A model generated the notes under the pieces. It did not search any database. It saw nothing but the letters and a program-made list of their open reading frames with translations, and was not told the DNA's origin. Of a stretch of DNA of 64,000 nt, positions 10,504 to 21,128 are shown piece by piece (position 1 is the first letter of the stretch; every line of letters starts with the position of its first letter). The stretch lies in contig JAAGOF010000100.1 of the NCBI GenBank assembly GCA_010645155.1, positions 306,771 to 370,770 of the forward strand, in the 5' to 3' direction. Origin of the DNA: Tigriopus japonicus. Lineage: Eukaryota > Arthropoda > Copepoda > Harpacticoida > Harpacticidae. The translations under genes were made by a program, and so were the position numbers.

Positions 10504-13500
10504 ATGTTGAGCGTCGCCGCCACGGCTCGAGCCCTTTGGCGCCATCCGTGCTTTTCTTGGGTCACTCATGCAGCCACTAGCACCGCCACTTCCTCGACAC
10601 GATTCGGAGATCCCTGGCCGGCGGTGCCAGCGGGCAGAGTCCCACCCGTCTCACGGCTCCATACGAGTCCGCCCAGGGACCGATCCGGGTTCTTCGCTCA
10701 AGGTCAGTCAATTCTCCCATAAAAATGTCATTTCATGGCGGGAACTTGCCCGTTGCCTATAATAACTGAGCTGAGAGTAAACGGTCATCTTGCTCAAATA
10801 TTGGGACAGATTTTCCCAGTGTTATTTCGCGATTACAAAAGTATTGGCTGGCGGTGTTTCGTTCAAACTTTTTCCCGTTTTCTCTTCAGTGGAAGCCCAG
10901 GATCTTTGGAAGTCCAGCACCAGCGTGAGTGCGCAAGGTCGCAAACGCGGTCGAGCCAAAGGCTTGGTGCGCATCAAGAACCTAAATATTGGGCAAAAAC
11001 TGGGCTTCGGTCCGGCCCAGGTTGCGTGGCCGGGTCTTACCCATGCTGCCCTTACGTCCAAGGGTCGCACCCACATTCAACCTTTGTCCGCCAATGAACT
11101 CGAGTAAGTGATAACTGATTAGCCCGCGGATTGGATGTCAAGCTGGCCTGGCCTAAGAGGACACAGGCATCGCAACAAATAAAATAAAAACTGGCGGAGA
11201 TGGTCATTTCTCCCAAATAGCTGAGCGGAAGTCGGGTGTTGGTCAGAAGGTTTCAAGCCTAATTGAAGGTTGTTGCATCGTTTTAAACCATACCGCTAGT
11301 GGCAAAACTAGGGGGCCGTTGGCTGTGCTGCGTTGCTCATCCCATTTTGGTGAGTCCAAGTTTTTTTCCCATTTTAGAGTCCATTCAATGATTCTAGGTC
11401 TTTGGAAACTATCTACATTTGAATTCTTCATACCTCTGTTGACACCTTACTAATAAGAAGCTCGGTTAATTTACTAGAAAATGAGTCTTAAAATCAGACC
11501 CAGAAATAAACGTTAAAGATTGTTTCACTTTTCCGTTTGGGCAACCATTTTGAAACTTTGATTTGATTCTTTGGAAACCACTGAACAAATCCGCATCTTA
11601 AAATTATTGGTTCGATCAATATCAAGTCCTATTTTTTTGCCACAACAAAAAGGCTTGCTTGATTGCTTTAAATTCCATCATCCTTAAAATAAAATTTTGC
11701 GCTTTGCGTCAAATTTTTGACCCAATTACCGCCAAGGTATCTTTTCGTGAAATATCGATCGTTTCCAGGGACCTGGAATCATTGAATGAATGCTTAAATG
11801 GAAAACAAACTTGGATTCGCCAAAATGGAGTGGAATCGCCGGAATGAGTGGAAACTACATTAAAAGCGTCTTAGAACAAGTATCAGTATATTTTGGTACA
11901 AACATGTTATATTTTCAAATTTATAGAAACAAATATATTTTCGAAGTTAGGGACTTCATGTCTTGGCCAATATTCCCTTTCAAATTTAAATATCGTAGCA
12001 CGTTCAGCGCCGTTTAACGCCAGATATCTCTAATTAAGTACCTTAACATCATTTTCACACATTTCACTTATTTTAGTGTGGAATTTCATTCAAAGCTCTT
12101 GCACACTATGTAATATGTGATGTGCTATTTGCTCTATGTGAACTCTCTGGAACCATGGCTGAGCGGAATACTGCCCTCATGTATGTTGTTCCGAAACCGG
12201 GAGAAAAGTATGTTAAATTATTAATTACTCAATATTTTGACAACAATTCTTTAAAATAATCCTTTGCCAGCATATATCTGTCTCTTGAATGTTAAAATTT
12301 GTGCTAATTTGTGTGATCGGCCATTTGCAAGCCTTCGTAGACATGTTTTAATGAAAGAACTCGATCATTTTACAACAATGGAGACAAGGAAGTTGGCCCC
12401 AGCGGAAAGAAAAAAAAATGTCACAAACATAGGCCAGACTAATCCATTGTCATCTTAAGTATGCAAAAGTATATTATTCTAACCACCAAAAAACATTCGT
12501 AAAGATTTCATATAGCTTTTCAATGTTGCAAAACAAAGATTTTCTTGAGCTTTGAAGTTAATGCCAAAATAGCACAAAGGAATATAAAAGATCATTTAAA
12601 ATGCACTTAAAACAACATTTTGGAAAACATTAATTGTAACTATTTAGAGCACTTTTTTTGTGTGTTCAGCCAAAATTACAAATGAATATGCCTAACCGAT
12701 TCATATTCAAATTGGCGATTTCCATGTCCTAAATGGATTAAATTCGAAACTTTAATCATGAACCGAAATTTTCAAAATTTATAAGTTTATCCCAACTTGG
12801 GTCCTGAGTGTCTTTGGCATTGCAGAAGATTTTTTTATCGCAAAATGTATTTTAGTTCTTTTTAAGTGAGATTGAATGTATTATTTTGATATAAACTTCA
12901 AAAATCATTTTTTTCACTTTCTTTCGCGACAATGAAAAGCTAAATCAAATTTTTGGGATTTACTTTTTTGATGTAAGTAGCGTTTTTCGGCATTTTGGGG
13001 TCAATTTTTTTTTTTTGAACAATCCTCGGATTTTTAACCGATACAAGGGAATGGTTTCTCCGTAAGTCATGGGTAAATTTACAAAATGTCATTTCTTATA
13101 AAATATTTGGTCAATTAATGTATTCGAGTTTGCCGCCCTTGGGCAACCTTGGACATATGGCTGATCGGGGATTGATTGTAGAAACTGATCCAATTCTTGT
13201 TTAAAACTTAACAAGGGTTCATCTAATAAGTAGAATCGTCGGAGATGCTGTGGCAAAATATTATATAGATTTGGGGCTCTGGTTAGAACGGAAGACGTTT
13301 TTAGACTCTTTAGGAACTTGTCTGACAAAGCATGCTTATGTCGCGGGATGCAAGTAATGCCTCGCCTATCACTAAGTGTGTATTCAATTCCTGGGTTTGG
13401 GCAGAGAAGACATTTGAACACGTAAAAGATGAGGTATCGGTCGTACCTACGTTGTACACTATACATTTCGAGAATTTGGAGCCTTGACCAAAAATTTAGT

Positions 13501-16500
13501 TGTGTCATACTGGCAATACGACCCGTAAAACAACGCTGCGCCCTCTCTATCTTATTAAGTCCAGCCGCAGTTGTTGGAGCCCAAATGGGTAAGCATTTTC
13601 AAGATGTGGCTGGACAATAGATTTATACTGGGTCTTCATAGTAAAAGGATCCGTAGAATGAAATGTTCGACATATCCATCCGCACGTCTGAAATGCTGTT
13701 GAAAATGAACCATTCAAACCCAAATAACTTAGCTGTTGACGAATGTACTTTATTTAATTTGAATTCAACCGGTAACTAAATGAATGGTTTCTAAATATCG
13801 ATTGAATAGTTCATAAAAAAATAATTAATACATTTTTTAGATATATAACTTTTTCCCTGGACCCAGGACCCCTAATTACTCAATAAAAGTAAAGTTGTTC
13901 CCCATTGAATCTTGGCTCTCAAAAATGCCAAGATGTCTTTGGGTATCTCGATCCAAAACTAAAATGCCTTTCCAAATACCGTGATTCGTTAAATCGACTA
14001 TTAATTTTGTCAAAACGCGTAACCATCGCCATCTTTAAGTGATGACATTTCACATTGCCAATATTTTCTTATCAAAACATACTAGATGCCTTACATATAA
14101 TGCAAACGGGTTGATGGCACTTTTCAGGCTCTATCAAGGCGATTTGCAGGCGACCCGTTTACGGTTGTCTGCCCGACGTGGAATGGGCGGTCGCAAACTG
14201 AGTCCTTTAGAACGTGGTTGGTCGGGATCTAGCCCCCAAGGAAAAATCTTTGGGGCACCCAAGTCGGCCAGTCCATTTTGTAAGTTTGCTGCCCTCGTGA
14301 TCGGCGTTGAGCTGAAAATGAAAATGATTCACATTTATTACCAAAAATATATGAATGATAACCCTGTCGACATACATTTTCAGTGACGTTTGACGACTTT
14401 AAAAGCGTTTTGATTGAATACAAGGCGTTAATGCGAATGTCTGGCCGTTTTGGTCGCGAGCGCAAAATCAGCCAACTTATGATGACTGGCAATGGCAAGG
14501 GTGTAGCGGGCTTCACGGTGATTCAATGTCCCACGGGTCGTGGGTTCAAGGCGTTTCAGAATGCAATTAATCGTGCCGGATTGCGCTTGTGCGTGTTTGA
14601 TCTCTACGAGGAGCGAACAGGTATGGGTCTTGAACTAACGGGCCGATTGGAATTTCCGACTTGTTATGAACTATTAATCACGTTGCAAATGATTGGGTTG
14701 TTTTCAGTCTATCACAACTTTTTCACTCAATTTGGAAACACTCGGATCTTTGTACGCCAGAAACCGGCCGGTTTTGGAGTCAAAGCGCACCGTACCATCA
14801 AGTCAGCTTGTGATATCATTGGGATTCGAGATCTGGAAGCTGAGGTGGAAGGGGCCTGTAACTACAATCACATAATCAAGGCCTTCTTCCTTGGTTTACT
14901 CCGCCAGCGATCCCACCAAACTTTAGCCGACGAGAAACAACTTCATTTGGTTGAACTTCGGGCGGAAAACGACTTCTTCCCCAAAGTAAGAATTTCTTTA
15001 ACTTCTGACATCTGTCTATTGAGTTAAATCGTGAATTGACGATCCTAATTATTCCTTGCAGGTGGTAGCTTCTCCTAGCAATGGACAAGTTAGGACTCAA
15101 GCCGAAATCCCTCCCACTGAGGTGCTCGATTTCGAAGTGGTAAGGAATTTCACTTTCCGTCTTCCAAGCAAATGTCATCAAATTCGACCCCTATTCCTCG
15201 TTTAGATTTGTCATGATGGGTTTATGCCGGAAATCAAAGATGAACAGGACGCGCGACCCCATTACACGCTCTATCCCGAAGAATCCCAGAAGCGATATGT
15301 CAAAAAGGCGCAATTGACTTGGCATCAATACGAGGTAATTTCAATACCAAGGCCACCAGATTTTACATGATACTTTTTACAAAAATTACAAGATTGGGAA
15401 AATTCCAAAAAATTCCAGGGAAATTGCTTGTTCCGTTCAAATAGATGTATAAAAAGATGGCAAAAATCAAACAACATATAAAAAGACGCAGATTATTTGT
15501 TAAAGTTGGAACAATATGAAATTTATTTATCAGCTATTCCAAGCTATGAAGTAAGACTTTTAGATGATGGAGGTACATAAAGAGGTCAATTTCTTCTACA
15601 ATGGGGATATAGGGTGCTTCAAGTGAGCGATTTAAATCATACCGCTTGCGGTTGAACAAGGACGCACCCTGTGCTTTGTTGCCCAACCCGTTTTGGCGAA
15701 TACAAGTTTTTCCCATTGAACCATCCATTTGATGGTTCTAGGTACCTGGAGACGATCTATTTTTCACGGAAAGATGCATGGGCTGAAATTTGGTCAATAA
15801 CACGCAAAATTTATTTATAGGGTGATTGAGTTAAAAGCAATTAAGCAAGCCTTGTGTTATTGCAAATAAGGGGGACTTAATATTGATCCAAACAATAATT
15901 TAAAGATGCTGATTTGCTTAGTGGATTCCAAATAATCAAATCAATATTCCAAAATGTTGCCCATACAGAAATATGAAATAGTTTTGATGTTTCTTTCTGT
16001 TAATTTTATATTTTTATATGTATTATTTTCTAGCAAGTAAACAGAGCATATTATCAACCAGGTGTAAGTAGAGGTTTGAAGACGTAAAATATAAATCGCT
16101 TCGAAGGACCTAGAATCATTGAAAGGACGATTAGATGGAAAAAAACTTGGATTGGCCAAAACGGGATAAGCAACACAGCCCGCGGCCCTGTTTTGCCCGT
16201 TTTGCCGCTAGCGGTATGGTTTAAAAGTCACTTGAAGCAACCTTTATAAATCCCCTTACCGAGAAAAGTGCTAGTACATTTGCCAAAAAATCCAATTTCG
16301 TTACATTCTTTCTCAAAATAATTACAAAAAATACTACGTTTTTGGCAACATATTTCATAAGATTTGGTGGACCTGGTCATGAGCTCTCACAGTGTTTCGA
16401 ATGGCTTTTTAGGTTTGTATCAAAATACCCAAAGACATCTTAGCATTTTTTGGACTCAAAATTCAATGGGGAACAGCTTTACTTTTATTGTCATATAATA

Positions 16501-17768
16501 GTTTAGGTCCAGTTCCGGTCCCGGAAAAAGTTATATACTTAAAACCCTAATAATTACATGATTTTTTGTAAAAATATTTAACCTTTGTATTAAGACCAAT
16601 TAGTTACCCATTGAATTCAAATTGAATGAAATAGATTCATCAACAGCTGATTTATTTGGGTTTGAATGATCCATTTTTGATCCCAAAAAGCCGAAAAACG
16701 CTAGTTATATCAAAAAATAAATTCCCAAAGATTTCATATACATTTTTAATCTCACAAAAGGAAATGAAAAATTTGAGTTTTGAAGTTTTTGTCAAAATAG
16801 CTTAAAGTAATATATAATATCACTTAAAATGCACTTAAACCAAGATTTTTGGAAAACATTTTTTGACTATATAGCGTATTCTTTGTTATGTGGTTAGCCA
16901 AAGTTACAAAGAAATATGTGTAACGGATTCGAATTCAAATTTATGATTTCTTGAAGGATCATGTTCAAAATGGACTAAAATTGAAACTTGAAACATCAAC
17001 CAAATATTTCAAAATTTCTAAGAAACACCCAACTTTGAGTGTTTTTGAAATGGCAAAAGATTTTTTATCGCAAAATTTACTCAAAGTGAATTATAAGAGA
17101 AATTTTATATTATTTTAAGTTATTTGACAAAAAAATCATAACTCAAATTTTTCACGCGTTGTTCGGCTTTTTGGGAACAAAAATGGACCATTCAAACCCA
17201 AATAAATCAGCTGTCGATGAATCTATTTTTATTCAATTTGAATTCAATATGTAACTAATTGGTCTCCAAATATGGGTTAAATAGTTTTTTAAAAAATCTT
17301 ATAATTATTAGGTATATAACTTTTTCCCTGGACCTAAACTTATATAAGACAATAAAAGTAAAGTTGTTCCCCATTGAATTTTGAGGCCAAAAAGTGCTAA
17401 CATTTCTTTGGGTATTTTGAAACAAACCTAAAAAGCCATTCGGAACACCGTGCACTCTCATAAGTTCTCAAGTTCAACGGATCGGTTGAGTTATTTGTCA
17501 AATGGAGGAAACTTCGCCCCGCTTTTAACATGTCAAATCATCCTAACAATTTGCAGACCATATTTGCACGCCCATTAGAGCTGTTTCGTCACATAGAAAC
17601 AAGAAACCTTGAAATTCGTTACTCTCGACTCGCAATTTGTTTCAGCGTCGAATTGAAATGCTGTCGGAGGATGGAGCAATTGCTTCGCACTTGACGGATC
17701 GCTATCCAGAATGTGTTCCACCTGTTTATATTAAGCGCAAGACCGAGGACAACGACGACGGAGAATAG
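10504..17768 (+). CDS. MRPS5: Mitochondrial small-subunit ribosomal protein uS5m
   Basis: Eight exons: 10504-10702, 10890-11103, 14128-14279, 14384-14620, 14708-14985, 15062-15139, 15206-15334 and 17646-17768. All introns have GT-AG borders and the joins keep one frame of 469 residues, close to known MRPS5 lengths. The S5 domain starts near residue 200, with MSGRFGRERKISQL and GNGKGVAGF (about 224-232) matching the conserved rRNA-binding N-terminal fold of bacterial S5. FGNTRIFVRQKPAGFGVKAH belongs to the second S5 subdomain. The first about 65 residues are rich in Ala, Ser and Arg with few acidic residues, as expected for a mitochondrial targeting sequence. The protein acts in the small subunit of the mitochondrial ribosome. 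A purine-rich 5' leader precedes the ATG. Introns 2 (3.0 kb) and 7 (2.3 kb) are swollen by foldback repeats. Confidence 0.93.
11250..11860. repeat. Foldback repeat, family R5 copy 1 (MRPS5 intron 2)
   Basis: The left arm (about 11255-11415) contains CATACCGCTAGTGGCAAAAC, CCCATTTTGGTGAGTCCAAG and ATGATTCTAGGTC. The right arm (about 11745-11850) carries the same words in inverse complement. The arms match the pair at 15596-16245. No coding capacity. Confidence 0.65.
12481..13983. repeat. Foldback repeat FB1 copy 1, split by a LINE insertion
   Basis: 12481-13004 and about 13703-13983 together match one copy of the FB1 palindrome best preserved at 16388-17452. Shared words include TTTTTCGGC, CCATTCAAACCCAAATAA and AAAGTAAAGTTGTTCCCC, and the right end is ACCGTG. 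A truncated non-LTR retrotransposon separates the two parts. Located in MRPS5 intron 2. Confidence 0.65.
13005..13700 (-). pseudogene. 5'-truncated non-LTR retrotransposon (RT C-terminus)
   Basis: On the minus strand an open frame of 139 residues (13508 down to 13089) resembles the C-terminal end of LINE reverse transcriptases, with RRYDRYLIFYVFKCL, NPGIEYTLSDRRGI and SLKTSSVLTRAPNLYNILPQ (residues of a jockey/CR1-like tail). Downstream in the same sense is an A-run (T-run 13005-13016 on the plus strand), the expected poly-A tail. The piece sits inside an FB1 repeat, which dates it after that element. The right boundary is approximate. Confidence 0.7.
15596..16245. repeat. Foldback repeat, family R5 copy 2 (MRPS5 intron 7)
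   Basis: The left arm (about 15608-15770) has TGCTTCAAGTGA, ATCATACCGCT, CCCGTTTTGGCGAAT and GGTTCTAGGTACC. The right arm (about 16085-16240) has the inverse complement of each, in reverse order. The central 300 bp is AT-rich. Same family as 11250-11860. Confidence 0.7.
16388..17452. repeat. Foldback repeat FB1, most complete copy
   Basis: A 1065-bp near-palindrome in MRPS5 intron 7. The left half begins CACAGTGTTTCGAATGGC and the right half ends with the inverse complement, GCCATTCGGAACACCGTG. The similarity continues inward for roughly 400 bp on each side, through the words AAAGTAAAGTTGTTCCCC, TTTTCCCTGGACC and AAATAAATCAGCTG. No open reading frame of note. A clear target duplication could not be assigned. 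Confidence 0.8.
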
Positions 17769-17854
17769 TGCGATCATGTCGGTTGTGTCACATTGTGTCA
17801 CATCAATCTTGACGATTGATTGATTGGTGATAAGTAGGCTCATTGTGCAAATCA

Positions 17855-17860
17855 AATAAA
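17855..17860 (+). other. Polyadenylation signal of MRPS5
   Basis: AATAAA 87 bp after the MRPS5 stop codon on the same strand; the first canonical signal downstream. Confidence 0.65.
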
Positions 17861-18397
17861 GTTATACCACAATGAAACATACAGTGTGTCTCAAACCTGG
17901 TAGGATGATTTTCTTGACAAAAGTAACTTAATATGAAAAAATAAGGACTAATTACGAAATTAACGAAAAAGAAAATCGCAGCTCTCAACGTTTCTGCGAT
18001 GTGACTTCAACCAAGGTTAATCTAAGCCCATTTAGGTGACTCAAAACTAAAAACAGGCCCCAAGCTCAAGCAGATTTTTCTTAACATCATCGATTTTTCC
18101 TGTTTTTTGCACCTTCCGCTTTTATTTGCCCTTGTTCTTCGCGAATTTGGCCTAACACATTCAAATTGCTGAGGTTGTGCTATTTATTTTTTGAAATAAA
18201 TCAATTGCTTTTTTCAGAATTGAAAATTAAACATAAATTAACACATACCTTACAAGTTCAGGAAATATGTAAATGTAAAATAAGAGTGGTGGAAATCTCC
18301 ATGGAAATTGACCTTTTCATATTTTGAGGGCTCAAGAGGACACAAAAGTTGCTCAAGTGAACATTTTTATCATACAGCTGGCGTTAAAACACGTGTT
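17861..18397. other. Interval between MRPS5 and the nested element block
   Basis: AT-rich, without a recognisable gene or terminal repeat. Confidence 0.4.
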
Positions 18398-18402
18398 GAG
18401 TT

Positions 18403-18510
18403 TGTGGGGAGACAGCAACCCTGAAAGAGGAAATAATCTATTCTACTAGAACCTTCGGCGGAGAGAAGACGTCTCTCCGAGTTCTCTGACGAATCGATCG
18501 TTAGCTAGGA
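18403..18510 (+). repeat. LTR-A 5' LTR, first part
   Basis: Matches 29821-29928 of the 3' LTR with about three substitutions. It stops at the GCTAGGA duplicated by the next insertion; the remaining 14 bp of the LTR lie at 20389-20402. Confidence 0.85.
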
Positions 18511-20381
18511 CAAGGATGACTCTACGAAGGATTCACTTCAAGGTCGAAGGACCTACAGCTTAGGGCCGACACCGGCAATTTGGGACATGCGATGTCTGCC
18601 TCTGATTCAATAAATTTTGATTATTTTGCTAATAACATTTGTTTTTGCGTGAATGGCGGAACATAACAACATTTTAACAATGGCAAATAACCAGAGAAAT
18701 GACGCGTGTTCAAGTGAATGGTTGTATTTTATAACATTTCAAGGAGAGTAAAAGTCATGTTACATTCCAGTATAAGTCTAACGTACACTTATAATTTTCT
18801 TGTCCCTCATGGTGAAAGTGCGTCTCAGGAGTCCCGTCATTCCCCTCGCCCGCATGACGGTATCAGCATAGTGTTCACGGAATCTTATGTTCTGATTGAA
18901 TATGATACTAAGGTTTGTTTCCATGTCAATGCTCTCAAGTTCCTGGCCTTTCAGGATATACTTGGGAGTGGGTTTTGGCCTCATTCCAAACCTCATCATC
19001 TTACACTAATCCACATGGAAGGTCATTCCATTATTCGAGGCCCATTCTTCAGCTGAGTTCAAGGCACTTTGGGCTCATTTCTTGTCTTGAGGTTGCAAGA
19101 TAATCCCAATGATCTTCAAATCATTCGCAAATTTTACCATCTTTGCGGATGTAGTCCAATCCAGCCATGAAGGCCCTCTCTTGTGGTTGGTTAACCATTG
19201 ATGTCTTGTGTTGACTGGTCTTCTCATAATTGATCTTTCTCAAAGTTGTAGGACTTCAGCCAAAAGTAGTCTTTCTCTGTATCTGAGGGTTGCCACTTCA
19301 ATTCCACGTGCTTGTCCTGGTCTAATTGGTGATGATTCCATTGCTTTTTCCCATTCATTTTCATGTTGAATTACCACACCAAAGTTTGCAGTAGGAGCAA
19401 GAGAATACCAATATTCCCTGAATCCTACGATCCATTTCTTGTCCATCTATCTATCCATTGAATGATCTGAGAGAAAGATGAAATGCTCAAAAGCACGCTG
19501 AACAAACACATAAGTGACGCAAATGACTTTGAGTAGTTCTCATCAATGGAGAATACGATGTTCTTTGAATGGAAGAAAGAAAGAAGGATGCAGTCAAGCT
19601 CTCTTGTTCTTTGAAGGGCCACACACGACCCATCCAAATTTTCTTTCTCAATCAGCACGACTGGATTTCTTTGTGCACTTAAACACTAGAAAATGACACT
19701 TGGAGATGGCAAGATAACCAGAATGAGAGGTAAATCCACAAAGCTTTTGAGTGGCATCTTCTTTGAAGCCACAGATTGAAGCTCAATTCACAATGGTCCC
19801 ACGTTTCTCAAGGTGACCAAATTGATTAGGGTTGGTTCATAACCTAAATTGACCACTTCTATCCAACATTGAACAACCCTCTCCAAAAATAGTTCAAAGA
19901 CCACTGTCAAATACTGGCTTAAGATATTGAGTTAAAAGAAGACAAAAAGAACACAATTTCTGTTTTAAAGAAGATAAGAAATGTTTCCCCTCTCATTGAA
20001 CCTCTCGTTCAAGTGGTCACCCTGTCAAACAAACAAACGCTGACACCACATGGAGAATTCTCAAACTAAACCAGGGTTGCCATGGGCAAAAGAAACAATA
20101 TTATAATAGATTATTGATTCATGTAATTCTTTCAATAACTTCAAAGTTTCAAATCATTTTTCAAAATCCAATGTAATGAGGTTTGCTTATGAAAAGAAAT
20201 GAATAGATTGTAATAACATGTTTGAGTGGCGTCCCTGACTGAATTCTCTTTTCCTCGCAAATGAGTGGTGAACTTCTCTCAACCTAGAATTAATGACGGA
20301 TCAGTTATGATCCAACGCAAGGTGGATTGATGACGTCATAGACACTGCCCTGAAATTCGTCCTCTAGTACAGTGGTTCTTG
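18511..20381. mobile_element. CAAG element copy 1, inserted in the LTR-A 5' LTR
   Basis: Starts CAAGGATGACTCTACG and ends CAGTGGTTCTTG, flanked by the 7-bp repeat GCTAGGA (18504-18510, 20382-20388). A second copy with the same two ends occupies 45279-51468, flanked by GCTAAAC. Only four bases (CAAG) form a terminal inverted repeat. A broken reverse-transcriptase fragment is read on the minus strand. It could be an internally deleted non-LTR element (5' end at right) or a DNA transposon that captured RT sequence; I cannot decide. A CRE-like TGACGTCAT lies near the right end. Confidence 0.75.
18778..19450 (-). pseudogene. Reverse transcriptase remnant in CAAG element copy 1
   Basis: On the minus strand, fragments interrupted by stops resemble the C-terminal part of a LINE RT. 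The segment 18999-18778 reads KYILKGQELESIDM, IRFREHYADTVMRARGMTG and LLRRTFTMRD, in the order seen in RT thumb/connection regions. The upstream fragment (19446-19240) contains ATLRYRERLLLAEVLQL. The same broken fragment occurs in copy 2, so the lesion predates their separation. Confidence 0.6.
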
Positions 20382-20896
20382 GCTAGGATCGACATCCCTA
20401 CAACTGGTCTCACTTATAAACGACACAAAAATTAATTCAAGGTTGCGTGAGCAAAAAAGGGCAAAGTTCCGTTGTGAGGTGGGGAAGACAAGATTCCTAC
20501 CTTTAATGCGTTGGCTTTATATTACTTTCACTCTTTTCGTTTAAACATGATGTTTTGCGTATTCTTTTGGCAAACTATTTTGTTTTCAAAAGTTTTTGTA
20601 AATCAATTTTAAATGTGCGAAAATGGCCTCTGAACTTCCCTGCTCCTTCAACAAGATGGGGCTGCTTGACATACCACACAGCTTGTTCAAAATTATTGTC
20701 TTTTCTCATTTATGAGACAAGGATAAATGTCCTCATTCATCTCCAGGCCTCAATTGGATGAAAATTTCCATCTAGTCCATTCTGAAGAGGCTTTGGGTCA
20801 AACTGATTAAGGTACAAGCCTGTGGGAATATTGAAGGCCATGGTGAAGACCAAAGGTGGCCATTATGTAAATCGAACTTTTGTTTTCCTAGGTAAT

Positions 20897-21036
20897 TGTT
20901 ATATCTATGAATTCAGGATTTTGCTCCTGGCGATACCATCGCTGTCTCTCTCTCTCGTGACTTTTGGAATAAACCAAATTCGGGTGTTCGTGATTTGTAA
21001 AAGGAATATTATATATAAATATATGAAGACACGACA
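20897..21036 (+). repeat. LTR-B 5' LTR
   Basis: 140 bp, no difference seen from the 3' LTR. Contains a TC dinucleotide run and a TATATAAATATA stretch near its end. Confidence 0.95.
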
Positions 21037-21128
21037 TGGCGCAATCGGCAAGGGCCGCGATCAACATGCGGTAAAGAACTACACACATCGATCGAATTAC
21101 ACACTCGCAAGAATCTTATTCCGTCACA

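Noticed and set aside
10398..10580. 60-codon Arg-rich frame before MRPS5
   Set aside because: Purine-rich 5' leader read in a frame different from MRPS5.
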